Shown in pieces: positions 62,112 to 64,000 of a DNA stretch of 64,000 nucleotides. Position numbers and translations under genes: made by a program. The DNA is taken from NCBI RefSeq assembly GCF_043641665.1, contig NC_092183.1:4613501-4677500 (forward strand), given 5' to 3'. The notes below the pieces were generated by a model. That model saw nothing but the letters and a program-made list of their open reading frames with translations. It did no database searches and was not told the DNA's origin. The DNA comes from Enoplosus armatus (lineage: Eukaryota > Chordata > Actinopteri > Centrarchiformes > Enoplosidae). How positions within the stretch are numbered: the first letter of the stretch is position 1; the number at the start of each line of letters is the position of its first letter.

Positions 62112-62738
62112 TAGGGCTGCAATTAAGGATAATTTTCTTTATCAGTTAATATATGGATTATTTCCGTGGATGGAAATGTTGGTCACTCAGTATTGACTTT
62201 GGTGATTGACTTTTCCTGCAGCGCCACCTTAAGGTTGACATTTTTAATTTTTAATTTCAGTGAAATGTCTCCACAACTATTGAATGTATTGCCAAGCAAT
62301 TTGGCACAAACATTCATGGTCCCCAGAGGATGAATCCTAACGACTTTGGTGATCCTGTGACTTTTCCTCTAGCTCCACCAGCAGGTCAAAGTTGTCATTT
62401 ATGCAGTGATATTTCTCTGCATCCACTGGATGGATTGGCTGAACATTTTGTGCAGGTTGTTCATGGTGCCCAGAGGATGCATCCTAATGAGATTGCTGAT
62501 CCCCTGACTTTTCATCTAATGTCAACAATTGCTCTGCTGTACTTCATGTTAAATGCTGTTGTTTGATTGTTCAGTCAAAAAAAAGACTGTAAAAAAAGTT
62601 CCCAGGCCCCAAAGGTATGTCCAGAGGGATTTAATTCTCTGCATTTATTCTTGATAAAGGTCTTAAATTATTAATTGATTATCAAAATTGTTGTTGATTC
62701 ATTTTCTTTCAATTGACTAATTGATTAATTGTGTCTGC
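62112..62738. repeat. Family A copy split by a tandem repeat
   Basis: The left tip 'agggctgcaattaaggataattttctttatcagtt' (62112-62150) and the right arm 'attaattgattatcaaaattg' to 'ttgactaattgattaattgt' (62655-62735) are family A ends. The interior between them is replaced by an unrelated tandem array. Confidence 0.65.
62185..62540 (+). repeat. 147-bp tandem repeat, about 2.5 units
   Basis: The block 'cccagaggatgaatcctaa' at 62322 recurs as 'cccagaggatgcatcctaa' 147 bp later. The flanking blocks 'gactttggtgatcctgtgacttttcc', 'gattgctgatcccctgactttt' and 'tgactttggtgattgacttttcctg' recur in the same order, as do 'ttcatggt' and the 'caacta'/'ggatggattg' parts. The units have diverged. Confidence 0.8.
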
Positions 62739-64000
62739 ACCAAGTCAAGACCATGATATCCCAGTCCAAATCAGTTCCAGGGTCAGGCATGGTGGAGTTG
62801 AAGACAAGAACAGGTCAGAGAGGTGTCAAGTCAAGACCAGACAGAACCAGAGAAAACTTCACTATTCAAGATTTATTTATGAGCCTCTTAAAGATGAAGA
62901 GGTGTACCTGTCTCTGCACCAACCGATGAATACACTCAATAATTATATAATACACACAGGTGTTATTCCTTAAATTGCGTTGCTGTGGAGAAAATTACAG
63001 AATGTGGATGAGGTTGAGGGGGAAAAAAAGGCATCTTTGAAGATTTTAAAATAGGCAGGAAAAGTCAAATGGCTGAGTGAATGCCTGAGACGAGAACAAA
63101 TGCGAGTCAAAATAAGCAAGAGGCCGAAGTCGAACATGTCGGACATGTGGTCTGGAAACCGAGCCCAGACTGAAGCACCACAGCCCTGCCTCGTGGCTGT
63201 GGCGGTGGCCTAAGGGATGCTTTCAGGTTCTGTTTTTGCAGTGTTCAACCCCCTCTCTGTCATTGTTTTCAGAGGCAGAATATTTCCCCTAGGTGGTCTA
63301 TGTACCAGCTTTCACCACAACCAAACATCCCAACCAGCATACTGAGGCAGGTTCAGGCATCACTGGAGTGGAGAAGGGTGTGTGTGTCTGTGTGCTACGG
63401 TGTATGTGTTTGTTCCTGTAGTTGTAGTAGACAGTGTAACACCCGGTCAGAGATTTAGACCTTCAAAGGGAGGACATTTTTGTGAAGTGAGCTCATTTTG
63501 GCCATTCCTTAACTCGTTAAAAGGCTGCTGGAGGTTCAAATTATGTTAATTAAGGTTAAGGGCAGTCATGCTGTGCTGATGGTTAAGTTTTGGCAAGGAG
63601 ATCTTACTGTCTGTTTATTTGTTTTCACACATATCAAAAATAGAAAAAGAAGTAAAATTATGACTTGTTGAAACACAAAGAAAGATTGATCCAGTGGAAA
63701 AGCTAAGAGGCTTATCATGTGGTTCCCCTTAAAAGAGCACATTCATCATGAAGAGCTAATAAATGTGTGTGTGCGTGCAACTAATGTCCAAAATTAGCTT
63801 TTTGGCCTCACCGCTCCAGGCTTGTAAATTATAAAATTACCTGCCAAGATTATTTTCTGCCAACCAAATTAATTATTATACATTTTTCATATACATATGC
63901 CAACCTCCTTCTTTTTAGAGCCATTTCATGTATGTTAAGTACCGCAGGTGATGTGTGAGTAGATTTAGAGGTTTCATTTATAACCTGCACCCTCATACAA

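Larger units (their letters stand above)
57263..64000 (+). other. kremen1: kremen1 intron 3 (5' part, at least 6.7 kb)
   Basis: It starts with gtaaga. I searched for a phase-1 acceptor followed by a cysteine-rich WSC-like frame and found none, so the intron appears to extend past the window. It contains a family A copy split by a 147-bp tandem repeat (62112-62738) and a short 'tttgttgtcccagagggaga' repeat fragment near 61875-61970. Confidence 0.65.

Noticed and set aside
1..64000. tRNA, rRNA and snRNA genes.
   Set aside because: No A/B-box pairs, cloverleaf-like stems or conserved rRNA blocks were noticed on either strand by eye. A covariance-model search would be needed for certainty.

Overview
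The window is vertebrate nuclear DNA, most likely from a spiny-rayed (percomorph) teleost. Coding sequence comes in short exons with GT-AG borders, introns are long, (CA)n/(TG)n microsatellites are abundant, and several dispersed repeats look like families common in fish genomes. There is no bacterial, plasmid or viral architecture, and most of the open frames are chance frames in introns and spacers.

Two protein-coding genes are supported, both on the + strand and arranged head to tail. (1) The 3' half of susd2 (sushi domain-containing protein 2) runs from position 1 to about 14.0 kb. Five coding exons (344-595, 1674-1952, 2333-2509, 8914-9010, 13249-13300) give the end of the VWD region, one sushi/CCP domain, a transmembrane helix and a short cytoplasmic tail. 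A 3' UTR with an ATTAAA signal follows. The 5' part lies to the left of the window. (2) The 5' part of kremen1 (kringle-containing Wnt/Dickkopf co-receptor) starts near 28.7 kb. Three coding exons (28848-28926, 48929-49091, 57171-57262) give the signal peptide and a complete six-cysteine kringle domain. Intron 1 is 20 kb, and the WSC, CUB and transmembrane exons lie beyond the right edge. The two proteins share no known pathway: susd2 encodes an adhesion-type surface protein, kremen1 a Wnt-pathway receptor.

The 14.6 kb between the genes holds a decayed but structurally complete Tc1-type transposon (15625-16922), and a hAT-like element into which another repeat has inserted. The introns and spacer carry at least eight copies of one palindromic MITE-like family, two copies of a second foldback family, one and a half copies of a third, two copies of a 0.3 kb dispersed repeat, and a 147-bp tandem array. 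Several insertions are nested, so their relative ages can be read.

I found no convincing new biological system. The best candidates for follow-up are a repeat-poor block in kremen1 intron 1 (about 45.9-48.8 kb) with a perfect PBX/MEIS-type site beside a homeodomain core, a GC-rich retroelement-like island at 38.9-39.97 kb, a predicted G-quadruplex at 41.6 kb, and two unexplained open frames of about 180 codons.
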